Below, piece by piece: positions 43,796 to 55,825 of a stretch of DNA of 64,000 bases. The notes beneath the pieces were generated by a model. The model searched no databases and was not told the DNA's origin. It saw only the letters and a list, made by a program, of their open reading frames with translations. Each line of letters opens with the position of its first letter. Within the stretch, counting starts at the first letter, position 1. This DNA is from Delphinapterus leucas (lineage: Eukaryota; Chordata; Mammalia; Artiodactyla; Monodontidae). The DNA is taken from contig NW_022098044.1 in the NCBI RefSeq assembly GCF_002288925.2, forward strand, positions 14,169,090 through 14,233,089, read 5' to 3'. Made by a program: the position numbers and the translations under genes.

Positions 43796-46700
43796 AATGT
43801 TACCATCCTCCAAGAGGCCAAAGGGGAGAGTGAAAGGGCTAAAATGGAGTTGAAGGTAGAAGAGGGGAAGAGATTTGCACAAAGAGATGGTGTCCTGTCC
43901 TAGTTTGAAAGCAAGCATTTCCTTTCTAACTACAATGACCTTCATTTTTTTCCCTGTGCTCATCTACGTTTCCAAAATTTCTCTGATGAACACATAAAGG
44001 TGTATAAAAAATTGCAGGCAATATTGTATTAAAATTGTCGGTGGGGCAGATTCGGAGAGCTTTTAAGCAGAGGAATCAAGGTTCGTAACATTCTGCTAAT
44101 GGCATCACTTCATATCATGGAGGAGAACACTGGGGTCCCAAAACAGGAGATGCCTTGCTCAGTGACACAGCAAGATGAGGGCAAAGGGGTGAGAAACCAG
44201 GGATGTACCTGGTGGGGGCTTTTCCCATCTCACCGTGTTTTGCTGAATTTTTCCAACAGGGAAGCATCAGGAAGCCAGGGACAGTTCAGGAAGATGAACA
44301 GGGTGGCAGAGTGGAGGGTAGAACGGAACTGGGAGCAGCTGCCAGGAGAGAAACTACTGTAAGAAAGGGATGGCCAGTTTCCAGACTTGGCCTCAAGCGG
44401 GAGGCTTAGGGACAAGGGGCAGCGAAGAGAAAATGTCAGACCACAGTGAAGGAAGGCATGACAGAACCCAGAAACCAGGTGTGTCTACAGCATGAAAGAG
44501 TGACAAGGGTGAGAGATGTATGTTCTGGAATAGAAGGCAGTGGTGCAGTAGTTGACCTTCCTGACTGGTCTATGACCCAGATATCAATCAATGTTGAACT
44601 CCAAAATCCTGAAAGCCAAGAGCAGAAGCACCTGCTGCTTCCCAGTCTGCCTCCACTGCCACAGTTCAGGATACTAAATTGGCAGTTCTCAACATTTCCC
44701 TTCAGCTACACGCCCGACATTTGTTATTTCCATATACATGCCCCTCAGATTTTGATGAAATCATAAAAAAAAATTTGTGGAAGTAAAATGCTACCCAATA
44801 TTTTATTGTTGCAGCTATTAGAAGAAATTTCACTGTGGGAAGTGGCTGTTGTAAGATAGTCCCTGTGGCTCCTGGTGTGTTATCCGTACCCCAGACCATT
44901 TTTCTCCAGTTCAAGAATGTACATCAGAACATAAGTCAGTAAGTTTTCATAGAGACATAATCTTGAATCTAGCTCAATTTATTGAAAAAATGATAAGCAT
45001 TGATTCTTTCACTGTTGTTACAATGAATGACTTGTGAGCCCCACTCTACCTCATCAAGACTGTGTCTCTGGATGGCCCATCTGGGGATCCTTAACCTCCT
45101 AGCTATCCCCTGACCTCCTGACCACTAGGGGGCAGTTGCTTAGGCATTTTCCTAACCTGGACACTACACCGACCTCAGTCATTTTCTGACTTCCCATCTC
45201 CTGATAGATGCCTGACACTGTCCATCCCACCGACCCCCAACATTCTGGCTCCATGGATCCACCCTCCCGATCAGAATCATTGACTTTCTTCCATCAACTC
45301 ATTTGCCCTGATCCTCAACCTCTCCACCCATTCCACCTTGGGCAGGGATAGTATGGCATCATATGGATTATTCAATATTCTCCATGACATAGTCATTAGT
45401 AAGATGGTAAGGGGAGATATTGGTTAATGAAAGAAAGATACAGTAACAGGCAACAGAGAAGCTAGAGCTACAAAATGGCTAAAGGGAATGAAGATAAGAG
45501 AGCTTGCAAAACAGTAAACACATAGACTGCAGGCTCCCACCCCCACACCTACCTTCTCAAGGGTCATCCCCACATATGACACTCATGCTCTTTCCATAAC
45601 AGTTTCTCATGCGGCCCCTGGTCTGCCGTGTTACTCTGCTCCAAACAGCTGTGCTCTCACTTTACTTCCCTGGCAGAAATAATTAGGTGAACAATGCATA
45701 GCTCAATTCCCTTTGTCCAAACACACTTTAACAATTTTTATATGGTTTCACCCTAACCAACAGCCAATACTCCCCCAGCGCTACTCACTGCTCAGATGGC
45801 CCAGTCTCATTTAGATGTAACACAGAGAGAAATGGGATCCCAAATAAGAGGATTCTGTTTTCCAGGAAAATTATGGCTTTGGAGCTTGGAATAATTGATG
45901 GCCTTCAAGCAGAGATTTTTCCATTAGGAAACTGGAAATATGCTTATAGGAGGAATTTAAGAAGTCCCAGACATTATTATTAATATTATACTTATTTTAT
46001 TCTTGTAAGCAAGAGAACCCTGGTATGAATTTATCAAAACTTTCCAAGACCTGTTCACGCAATGACCATATTATCCCAACTGAACTGACCATTAAATATA
46101 CTTCTGGGAGCAAGAGGACAGAATATTTGAATTCAGGAAGGGTCTTAGGCATAAAAAAGTTAAAGTATATAACTTTTATATCTGTGATCTGAGCACATTT
46201 TCCCAACCATTACACAGGGAGAAATTTCCTGGCATAATCATTATTGTCATTTCCTTCAACTGTTGAATTAACACTTCAGATTTCCACCTTCCACAGTCTT
46301 TAAAGGAGGAAGCCATATGTACTCACCACCTGAATTATGTAATTTGTAGCTTGAAATCAGTCTTTCTTCCTTTTCTTTGATTGATTTTTATGTCTAAGCA
46401 GATTTTTTCGGACACTCTTTAACTTGAATCTGAATCATGGAGCCTGAGAGACCCAGCCAGGTGATGAAAGGGAGAGAGAGTCACACACCAGATTAGAAAG
46501 CTTTTCCCTTGTATTCTGTCCCATCAGCAATAGCCCATGCCCACTTCACAAGAGACCTAAGGAACACGCTGAAATAAGAAGGAAAATATTCTTTCATAGG
46601 GAAGGATGATCTCACGCAAAGTATCCCTCAGATCACTCCCACTTAAGGTGTTTGCTTAACTGTGAGACAGATGTAAATGAATCGGGGGGAAATTGGATCC

Positions 46701-47382
46701 ACGATTGGACCTCAGAAATAAGATCATCACTGTTGTTTTACAGATGAGTAAAACAGGGTCATGGAGGAAAGGCAGGATGTTTGTGCGAGTCAAGGACCCG
46801 TGATCACAAAACATCCCCTGCCCCTCCCCAATCCCAATAACTACATCACTTATTCATCCTTCATTCACTCAGTGTTTATTAAGCATCTAATAGGCACCAG
46901 GCCTTCATAACCACGATGTGGTTGCTACTGAGGAAGCTGCTGGACTAACAGGGGAGAGAAACACACAACTGCCGGCCCTGTGAGGACAGTGGATTTGAGC
47001 CCAGCAGGTCACAGCAGGGAACGCAGATGGAAAGCCATTGCAGTGACCTCTGGGAGCAGTGATGAGGGCCTAAGCCCTGATCATCACAACAGAGAGGAAG
47101 GGAGGAGCTCAAGAAACATTTCGCAGGTAACATAGCAGACTTGCTGATTGACGGGATGAGGGAGGTAATGCCAAGGGGGCTTTTGAATGCAACCCCCCAA
47201 CCCGGAATTTCCTTGTCTTGAGTGTCTGGTCACTTAAATAAGAATTGGGATGTAGTGAGGAAAATTGGCAGGTTATCCAGAATTAAAGTTAAAATGGGAA
47301 AAGTAAGAGAGAGCCACACACAAATACCGTGAAAGGGGACAGGAAGGAGAGATTCGCTCCAACTGGGAAGGCTTCCTGACAG
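43796..47382. other. No recognised element
   Basis: About 3.6 kb in which I recognise no gene and no young repeat. Around 46,855-46,905, 'cattcactcagtgtttattaagcatctaataggcaccagg' looks like the opening block of an ancient interspersed repeat. Confidence 0.4.
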
Positions 47383-47394
47383 AAGTGACCTCTG

Positions 47395-47602
47395 GGGCTT
47401 CCCTGGTGGCGCAGTGGTTGGGAGTCTGCCTGCCGATGCAGGGGACACAGGTTCGTGTCCCGGTCCGGGAGGATCCCACATGCCGCGGAAAGGCTGGGCC
47501 CGTGAGCCATGGCCGCTGAGCCTGCGCGTCCGGAGCCTGTGCTCCGCAACGGGAGAGGCCGCAACACTGAGAGGCCCGCGTACCGCCAAAAAAAAAAAAA
47601 AA
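47395..47602 (+). mobile_element. CHR-2-type SINE, full length
   Basis: 'gggcttccctggtggcgcagtgg' through 'gcgcgtccggagcctgtgctccgcaacgggagaggcc' to 'cgcgtaccgcc' plus a pure A tail. Duplication aagtgacctctg / aagtggcctctg at 47,383-47,394 and 47,603-47,614. It retains many CpGs, consistent with a fairly recent insertion. Confidence 0.95.
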
Positions 47603-47619
47603 AAGTGGCCTCTGAACAG

Positions 47620-47905
47620 AGTCCTGAAAACAGAGTGGGATTTGAAGAGGTGAGAATGGGAGGGCAAGGCATTCTGGGTAACAGCCCGAATGAGCAAGAG
47701 GAAGAGTGTTTGGGGGATGAAGTGGAGCCCAGTGTGGCCCAAACAGAGGATGGGAGGGATGCACCACGGGAGGCATACCTGGCTATGGCGCCCACATCCC
47801 GTGTGGGGTTTCAAAAGCCAATAGGAAGGGTTTGGATTGTCCCCTGGGCAGGGGGGTGAGCAGGAAGGTGACAAGATCAAAGCAGAGCTTTGGAAGATAC
47901 TTCTC
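47620..47905 (+). mobile_element. Ancient interspersed repeat block (same family as 8.3 kb)
   Basis: 'tttgaagaggtgagaatgggagggcaaggcattctgggtaacagc', 'gtggagcccagtgtggccc' and 'gaaggtgacaagatcaaagcagagctt' parallel the blocks at 8.6-8.85 kb. Confidence 0.4.
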
Positions 47906-48871
47906 CAATTTTTTCAGAGTTAGTGAGATTTACATCATCTTTCTGAGCCTAATCCAAAAGCAGAGGAGTCAATTCTACTGCTTTAGAGGCTTCAAAATGA
48001 ATAGAAATGAAATTAAATAAAATCCTTTCCACATTCCTCGAGTTGGCGTCTCTCCAAAAAGAGCAGATAGAAAGAGGGAGCAAGGATAATCTTTGCCCTT
48101 TTACACTGCACAGTGACCAAGCTGCCCCACGGAGCTTCCTAGGTGTGTCTCGGATAAACTGATGGACATAAAGGAGTACCTAGTGACCAAAGAGACAATG
48201 TCCACCCTCCGAGGAAAGGGAGAGCTTTTCAGAGAAGGCGGCATGAGGAGGTGGCCTTCTGGAGTCCTCTGACAAAGACTTGCAGGTGGAGAGAGGGGGT
48301 GGGGTGGAGGAAGACATCGCCTCGCTTCTGGCAGTCCTGGCTCCATCCAGGGAAGGAGCTGGCCAGCGGACAGGGGCCTCATGGCACTGAATTGGACCCA
48401 GCCAGTTGGCACTGGATTTGTGCAAGTGAGATGCAGGATTACAAAGGAAGGGAATGAAGTATCTGGGATGAGAAAAGCCCTGGGAATCCTGCAGAATGGA
48501 ATGCAGTAAGTGCCTCAGTGCCTGGTGTCCTAGCACAGGTTGCACCCCAAATCCAAAGTCTGGCATCCTTGAGGTCACCAGCCAAGTGAAACTGACCCAC
48601 TTACCTGTCAGTCTCTCTTCCTTAATTTGAGACTCCCTGGCAACAAGGACCTCCAAGACTGGTACCTGGTCTCCATCTTGGTGTTAGACCTCACACAGCA
48701 CCTGTCTGGTAGAAGCCAGACAGACTGGCTGACTCAGATGGCGAGAGAGAGGGAGCTGGGCAGGAAGGTGAGAGCTGTGAACAAATTATGCCAACAAATT
48801 AGTGTCTGTTAGTAATGGGTAACGTTAACGAATCATGTCAATACAAAATATTCTACTGTAATCCTAGTTAC
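47906..48871. other. No recognised element
   Basis: Mixed-composition DNA. The 158-codon minus frame at 48,180-48,656 is a chance frame without domains. Confidence 0.4.
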
Positions 48872-48958
48872 ATGTGTATGTATATATATATATATGAATA
48901 CATACATACATATATATATATACATACATATGTGTGTATGTATATATACATGCATATT

Positions 48959-49000
<42 letters not shown>
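48872..49000. repeat. (TA)n/(TG)n/(CATA)n compound microsatellite
   Basis: Interleaved TA, TG and CATA units ending in about 15 uninterrupted TA units (48,969-48,999). Confidence 0.95.
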
Positions 49001-49001
<1 letters not shown>

Positions 49002-50382
49002 CAAAGTGATTAAATTATGCTATTTCTTAGTCTATTTTTTTGTCCAAATCTTAATTGCTGTTTTGGAGTAGTTTCTTTATTAGGCTTTATAATTTTTATG
49101 GGAGTAAATGCTGCAAACCCTGTAGTGGAGTTTGGAATTTTTGCACACCCACTGCATCATCGACTGTTTGTACTCCTGGCAACTGTGACCCAGTTTCCTT
49201 TTATGAACATCAATTTGCCCTAATTTGCTTGTTGGAACCATCAACCAGAATGACATCCTCTCCCCTGGCTGAAGGGTTGGGGCCATCATCAAGGCCAGAC
49301 AAACTAACTCTCTCTCTTTGGGGACTTGGTGTCAGGCAGAGTGATACAAGGAAAGAAATAAATTATTAGACTTTTATTAAAAAGAATATCAACTTTATAC
49401 TTCTCACACAAAATAATTCATAATATTTAAAAAAAACAAAAACAAAAACAGTGATGCCACATCACTCCTGAGCCTGCAGGGGAATTGTTAGGAGGACTGT
49501 GATAGCCAAAATCACAGACAGGGAATGAGGGTGCCAGTGACTCAAGTGCTGTGACTCAGCTCTGTACTGTGGAGAGATCGAGGGGCCGGGAATATGGCCA
49601 CCCTCCCTTTCTTTCACCTTCCTCCTGCCTAAAACTTTGTGATATAAGCCAACAAAGTCTTAGTCACTGATTACATGGGGATAGAGAAAGTCATAGAAGG
49701 ACTTGTCTATATCTAGACAAGTTATAATCCTTGTCTTTTGTATTCATTCCTACCACATCAGGCGTGATGAATATACGTATTATACAATTTAATACAACAA
49801 ACCCACCATGTAGGGTCTATTATGCACATTTCAGAATATAATTGGGGAAATAAGGCACAGGAAGACCACAATTCCCTAGCCAAATTCTGACATGAGTGTA
49901 GCACACCACAGAAATAATTCTGTCGGTAGATGAAGTTGTTTGGCCATTGGGGTTATCTTATAGCCCATAGGGGTTCTTTGTAGATACAATGTGCTAAGTA
50001 AGCATTTATCCATAAAACCCTAACATATTAGGCACAAAACAATAAAACAAACACACCAGGTTTTATTAACTATTGGGTAGTTAATAGGAAATTAACTAAC
50101 CAGTACTCAGAGATTAATATTGAAGGCAACACCACACACTGGGCTGCATACTGAACTTATGATTCACAAGAATGAATGTCCTCATGTCTGTTATATCTCA
50201 TAAGGAATAGGAGGATAGAGTAACTGCTGGGCATGGGGGTAATATATGGGCTGGCCCTCTGATGTGCCACTGTCCCCTTGTCAGCTGCTCATATCAGAGT
50301 CCTGGCAGGGGGATCATATTTGAAGGCTGGGCCTGAGGGAGTGGCACCTTCAGAAATGCCAGGCCTATTTCCTTAAGTGATA
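49001..50382. other. No recognised element
   Basis: AT-rich DNA with an AAAAAC stretch near 49,425-49,450. No open frame of interest. Confidence 0.4.
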
Positions 50383-50393
50383 AGAAATATTCA

Positions 50394-50628
50394 GAGACTT
50401 CCCTGGTGGCACAGTGGTTAAGAATCCACCTGCCAATGCAGGGGACACAGGTTCGACCCCTAATCCAGGAAGATCTCACATGCCGCAGAGCAACTAAGCC
50501 CACGCGCCACAACTACTAGAAGCCCACACACAGCAACGAAGAGTAGCCCCTGCTCGCCGCAACTAGAGAAAGCCCGCGCAGCACTGAAGATCCAATGCCA
50601 CCAAAAAATAAATTAAAAGAAAAAATAG
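50394..50628 (+). mobile_element. CHR-1-type SINE
   Basis: 'gacttccctggtggcacagtggttaagaatccacctgccaatgcagg', then 'caactaagcccacgcgccacaactactagaagccc', and a tail with AAATAAATT. An 11-base duplication, agaaatattca, lies at 50,383-50,393 and 50,629-50,639. Confidence 0.93.
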
Positions 50629-50639
50629 AGAAATATTCA

Positions 50640-51384
50640 AAACCTTTGGTTCCTTCATCCCTATGGAAGTGCCTGTCAGGTAAGTCCTGGATTCCTATTG
50701 TTTACTAATCCAGACTCTCCGGCCTTCCCTGTGCACCTGTAAACTCCAGATAGCCACATACATTAGCCAGACTCAGTTTCTGTTGCTTGCAACCAAACAC
50801 CTGCTTCCTGGGGGCCCCAAATTAGAACTAAATAAACAAACCATCAGGCTACCAATGGAGGCAACAGTCACCTTCAGCATATACTGTAATCTTGAACAGG
50901 GGGAACATTTAAGTCTCTAGAACACCCTTCTTTCAATCAAGAACCATCGAATGAGCACCCACTATGTTCAGCATCCCATGACAACCATTTTCAGAGAAAC
51001 AGACAATAAAAAACCATTTTGTCCTGTACTACCTGCCCTGTTCTTGAACATTTCCTTCGGGTTACAGGGCCCACAGGAGCTGTTCGCACAGATTATGTTT
51101 CAGTCAGTTTTCCTGCAATTTAGTATTAAATAATTCCCTAAAACATGCTAAGTAGGGCAACATACTGCTTTGATTGTTGTAACCCTCTTGTTGCAAGATT
51201 TTGGAACGTATTTTCTTGGAGGCTGAGTTGAGCAAACACAGACTACCTAAGGGGTTAGTATGGGAAGCACAGAATTGAAGTGTTTCTAGTGGGGATAAAA
51301 GTAATACACGTTTGAGCATTTCAGTCTAACAAAGTGGAGCACAGTGGAAAGGTGCAGGTTTTTCACGCTTTTAGTGACCATCAT
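50640..51384. other. No recognised element
   Basis: Mixed-composition DNA. No gene or repeat assigned. Confidence 0.4.
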
Positions 51385-51890
51385 AATATTAGCGTCTTTT
51401 TCTTGAGTGCTTACTCACTATATACCTGCAGCTATTTTAGGTTCTTTTTATTTGTTATTTCATTTAATCCTCGCTAGTGGCTCTGAGACGTTGAGCAGGA
51501 CAAGCAGGGAAGCAGGGATTTAAATTCAGGTCTTTCTCCATAAGACGACAGACTGGTGGTTGCCAAGGAGGAGTGGGTTAGGGGAGGGATGGAATGGGAG
51601 GCTGGGGGTTAGCAGATGTGAGCTTTCATATATAGAATGGGTAAACAACATAGTCCTACTGTATAGCACAGAGAACTATAGTCAATATCCTATGATAAGC
51701 CATAATGGAAAAGAGTCTAAAAAAAAAAGAATGTATACGTATGTATAACCGAATCGCTTTGCTGGATCGCAGAAATTAACACAACATTGTAATCAACTAT
51801 ACTTCAATTTAAAAATTGAAAATAAATCAAATAAATAAATAATTAATAAATTCAGGTCTTTCTGATTCCAAAGCCTAGGGCTTTCCCAGC
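51385..51890 (-). mobile_element. MIR SINE split by an L1
   Basis: 'ttcttgagtgcttactcactatatacctgcagctatttt', 'atttcatttaatcctcgctagtgg' and 'gcagggatttaaattcaggtcttt' lie left of the L1. The MIR continues on the far side with 'aaattcaggtctttctgattccaaagcctagggc'. Confidence 0.75.
51538..51846 (+). mobile_element. 5'-truncated LINE-1 inserted in a MIR
   Basis: 'agactggtggttgccaaggaggagtgggttagggg' through 'actgtatagcacagagaactatagtc' to 'caactatacttcaatttaaaaattgaaaataaatcaaataaataaat'. A perfect 17-base duplication, taaattcaggtctttct, lies at 51,521-51,537 and 51,847-51,863. Confidence 0.95.
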
Positions 51891-52689
51891 CTCCCTAGAT
51901 AATCCTCATAATAAGTGACTTTTTGTGATATGTGGTACCTCCAATTTGGTTTCATACAACCCTCTCTTTTTATAAATGAGAACAGTGAGGCCAGGGGGCT
52001 CTTGACTAGCATCAGAATAAGGACTAGAATTTGGGTGTCCTGAACCCCAAACCATTTCCCTTCCCACGACCTCACCCTACAAGAAACCCTCCCTAAATCC
52101 ATCATGGTACTTATTAGCTTATTAGTCCTTTTTATTCCAATCCTACAAATAACAAAACTCATATGAGGCACACATGAACCCCCGTTCCTCTTCCCTTCTC
52201 CCCTATGTTTCTATCTTTGCAGCTTCTCCTTATTTGAATCACCTCCCTGTTCTTCCTGCCCTTTCGCCACAGCAGCTGTGGCAGGCCCGTTTTGGAGCCT
52301 GGAGTCATTCGGGAGTGACCAGGACAGTGGGAAAGCCAGAGAGAAGCCGAGCAGGGCTGGTTTCAAGGACAAAGGAACGGCTGGTTCCTGGTAATGGAGG
52401 TGGCCACTGCCAGACTGGCGAGGGCAGAGCAGGCCCTGGGGAGCGAGAGGGCGCAGACGTCTGGCTGCAACTGTGCAGCAGCCAGCAAGACTGGAGCCTG
52501 ACAAGGCTTAACTGTCCCCCTAGCGCTGTGGATGGGATGAACAGGTGTCCCGACAGCTGATTGGGCAGCGAGGTTCCTAACAGGGACATGGGGCGGAGTC
52601 AACTGGGCAGGGAGTGGAGGTATTTATTCCTAGATGGATAGGAACACTTGACCTGCAGCCAGTCAGAGGCTAAAGGCAGCATGACGAGG

Positions 52690-52935
52690 GGCAATGCTAC
52701 TCAAAGAGTGGTCCTCACTTGAAGAGCATCAGCATCTCCTGGGAGTCTGTCAATATGCAAATTATCAGGACCCACCACAGACCTACCATATCTGTCAATA
52801 TGCAAATGATCAGGACCCACCACAGACCTACCATATCTGTCAATATGCAAATTATCAGGACCCACCACAGACCTGCTTTTTCACAAGATCTCCAGAGGAT
52901 CCCCATGCACATTAAAGTTTGAGAAATGCTGGTTG
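52690..52935 (+). mobile_element. MER5A-type hAT element with internal minisatellite
   Basis: 'caatgctactcaaagagtggtcctcac', 'agcatcagcatctcctgggag', '...caggacccaccacagacct' and 'ccccatgcacattaaagtttgagaaatgctgg' follow the MER5A consensus order. It is non-coding and far shorter than an autonomous hAT element. Confidence 0.8.
52746..52874. repeat. 45-bp minisatellite, about 2.9 copies
   Basis: Units at 52,746-52,790, 52,791-52,835 and 52,836-52,874 begin tctgtcaatatgcaaat and end cacagacctaccata. They differ by one base in 'att/atgatcagg' and at the last junction. The unit comes from MER5A sequence and is a multiple of three, giving a repeating 15-residue frame that is incidental. Confidence 0.95.
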
Positions 52936-53106
52936 AGAACAGCAGTTCCCCAAGCGTGCTTCCCAAACCAGCAGCGGCAGCAGCTGAGAATTTGCGAGAG
53001 GCACATTGTCAGGCCCCATTCCCAGACCTGGAGGATGGGACTCAGCAAACCATCTGAACGAGCCATCCAGGTAGCTCTGAGAGGCACATTAAAGTTTGAG
53101 CAGCAC
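52936..53106 (+). mobile_element. Second MER5A-type copy
   Basis: 'agaacagcagttccccaagcgtgcttcccaaaccagcagcggcagcagctgagaatttgcgagaggcacattgtcaggccccattcccagacctgg' to 'gaggcacattaaagtttgagcagcac', adjoining the first copy in the same orientation. Confidence 0.7.
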
Positions 53107-55644
53107 GGATTCAGGGTATAGCTTATGCATTCTGGAACAAGGCAGTTTGGATGGATCTCCAGAAAGCTGTCCTGATTGCCGCTGGAAGAAAGTCCCAGGA
53201 CACTGGCTCTAGACAGTTGTATCTCCTGCTCTCCCAGCCTCCTGACACACACTTACCCACAAAGATCAGATCCAAAATTTGCGCTTCCCTAGCTGACTCC
53301 GAGATTCCCAAATTTCACACCTGAGCCGGTTAGAGGTCACTGAATCAAGTAATTGGTCAATCCAAACTAGTGTAACATATTCAGGCAAGCTGGACCCCAA
53401 AAGAAAACAGATAAGCCAAGATAGGTAATCCAGCTGGGGTCTCCCTGTCCTTCAGAACCAGATATGACCAGTTAGAACTTCAGTCCTTGACCTGTAGAAA
53501 TCCAGGTTCTTCTCCCAAGATTTCTGAGTGTTCCTGAAAAGTTTATAATCACAGCATCCCTTCCAGGTTCAAGTTCCTGTAGCTGAATCAGGTCAGCAGA
53601 TGGATAACCTCACTCACCCTTGCATGCAGCCCCTTGAACCCCACAGCATGGATCTGGACAAGGGATCCAGTGCATTGGTGGTGCCTGTGGATTTGAAAAA
53701 AAAACTCCCATTGGAAGTAGCAGACTTTCCAAAGGTCCTGGGAAAGGGGGTGTATGTCTCAGAAATGCAAATCATTTCTAACTGAGTAACATCATCCCCA
53801 TTCTTAAAAGCCTCAGAACATACCATAATGCCCTGACACTGTCTCCTATCTCTTTTCACCCCCGTCCTATCTTCTCTCTGCTCCTCTCTTCCCCCCCAAC
53901 CGCCCCCACCCCATCACCAAATTGCTACTTATTTATAATGCAGAGAAATTTGTCTCTTGACTCTCACTAAAGTATGCCCTCATCTTCTATACCGAGTAGG
54001 ATATTTTCCTAAATAAAATATTTTCTTTCCTAAGAGTAATTCCAGTGTCAACTAAACCAGACAGACAGACAGATGAACAGCACGAGTTTTTGCTCCACTA
54101 AAGCACACAGTCCCTCCGCCTTCCCGTTCTCTCCTTTGAAGAGTCTTCATCATCTCTTTTTGTCCCATTTTCTTAATCTAAATCTGAGATCACTTCTTTC
54201 ATTGATAATAATTCTGGTTATTTTCTCTCCTTCCTTTGTCTGAGACCTCTTTCTTAGCTCCTTTATTTCATTACCCACATCACAGTCCAGAATTATACAG
54301 CTTTCATCTGTGAATCCTTTCTATGGCAGCTGGCAGCTTTATACAAAAGCCAAAATCTGGATATTCTTAGTGTAAAGGCTGGGGTTCCCTTCTAACATCG
54401 GGGGGCTTAGGAATCCCAAGTGGAAGGGAACTCTGTCTGCAATTCCCACTCTCCTTTTCATTCCCGACACCAGCCTCCTAGCTTAGGACCCTCACTATCC
54501 TTTCCTCGACTATTACAACAGCATCGTTAATGATGTCCCCGATTTGGTCCCTACTCCACCCACCACCTCCAGGTCCCCATGGACAGTCAGTCTCATGCTC
54601 ACAAATCTTCAGTGGCTCCCAGTGGCTTATAGAACAACACTAACCTTCCCCCAGCTCAAGTCTCCTACTGAAATAAGAATGGAGTGTCAGAAGGAAGATG
54701 GGAAAAACAGAAAGCTGGACAGAGGAAGAGACAGCACTGACGTCTCAGCATGGAGGGAGGAAGAGGCAGAGCTGGTACCCACAGAGGACAGTAGAACTCA
54801 GGGTGCCAGCCATAAAGGTGACCCACAGGAGAAGGGTTTGAGATACCTGGGGCCACCTTGGCAGTCACTGAGAGTCAGCTCAGGAATCAGACCTCTGGGT
54901 ACTCTTATTATAAAAAATCCGGAATAAGAGAACAAGTGGAGATAGATGTTGGACATGGGGTATGTAGAAAAATGAGCCAGGTCAAAGGCCAGTTTGCCAA
55001 GGGAATTTAACCCGCACTCTCTAATGCAATGACTCCATTTTGTCTTGTTATACTCCCTTGAGACAAAGAGCTATATGAATGGCCAGCTTTGGGACCTTAT
55101 TTCCAGAATAAGCTCCACTTGGTTCACTCCTTCACCTGAACATAGTGTAAAGGTTTTATTTAGCAACCATATTTGTGCCTCTTTCTTTTGGTTGTCTACC
55201 TGTGGCCCGTGCTTCGGGACCCATGCTGCCCCAGACAGAAAGCTCTCCAAGGTCAGGTACTCCGCCTTATGGGTTAAATTGCTGTGTGTGGCCCTGTTTC
55301 AGCCCATGAACTGTACGGCATCATTTAGATTTTACTAATGAAGGCCTGGGAGCAGCCAAAGGAACCATCTGAGGGGCTGGGAAGATGCTAGTTAAGAAGA
55401 GCCTTTGGCCACCCATAGTGAGAAATCATTATTTTTCGTGTGTTTAAGGCCAAATCTAAGTCCAGGGAAAATCTGGTGAGTGGAATATCGAAAAGCACAG
55501 ATGAGATGGAGAGAAAGTCACAGCTATTTGTCCGGGAGGTGATGGGGCGAAGCTGTGGTTATTTCAATGATGGAAGGAAGGAAAACATTGCCCAGGGAGA
55601 CTGGTAAGGAGGACAGGTGTTCTGCAGGTGGGAGCAAGCATGGA
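53107..55644. other. No recognised element
   Basis: About 2.5 kb of mixed DNA. The 127-codon frame at 54,544-54,927 has no recognised domain. A C-rich/polypyrimidine patch lies at 53,865-53,920. Confidence 0.4.
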
Positions 55645-55825
55645 CCAGGTTTGGATTCAGAGAGACTTAGATTTGAATCCCAACCCTTGTTATTTTCCCG
55701 AGTTTTGTCTAGCTCCATTTATGTAATCTCAGTTTCCTCATCTGTGAAATGGGAATCCAAGCACCCGTGCCAAAGATTTGTGGGAAGATTAAAATGGGAC
55801 AACAGGCATGAAAGTAACAAGTATC
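55645..55825 (+). mobile_element. MIR SINE
   Basis: 'gacttagatttgaatcccaacccttgttattttcccgagttttgtctagctcc...tctcagtttcctcatctgtgaaatgggaatccaag' is clear MIR. Confidence 0.8.

Noticed and set aside
47230..47880. Three overlapping frames of 167-216 codons
   Set aside because: All read through the antisense CHR-2 SINE, which tends to be open in several frames. Not a gene.
52746..52874. CRISPR-like array of direct repeats
   Set aside because: The units are contiguous without unique spacers, lie inside a MER5A transposon, and the genome is mammalian.
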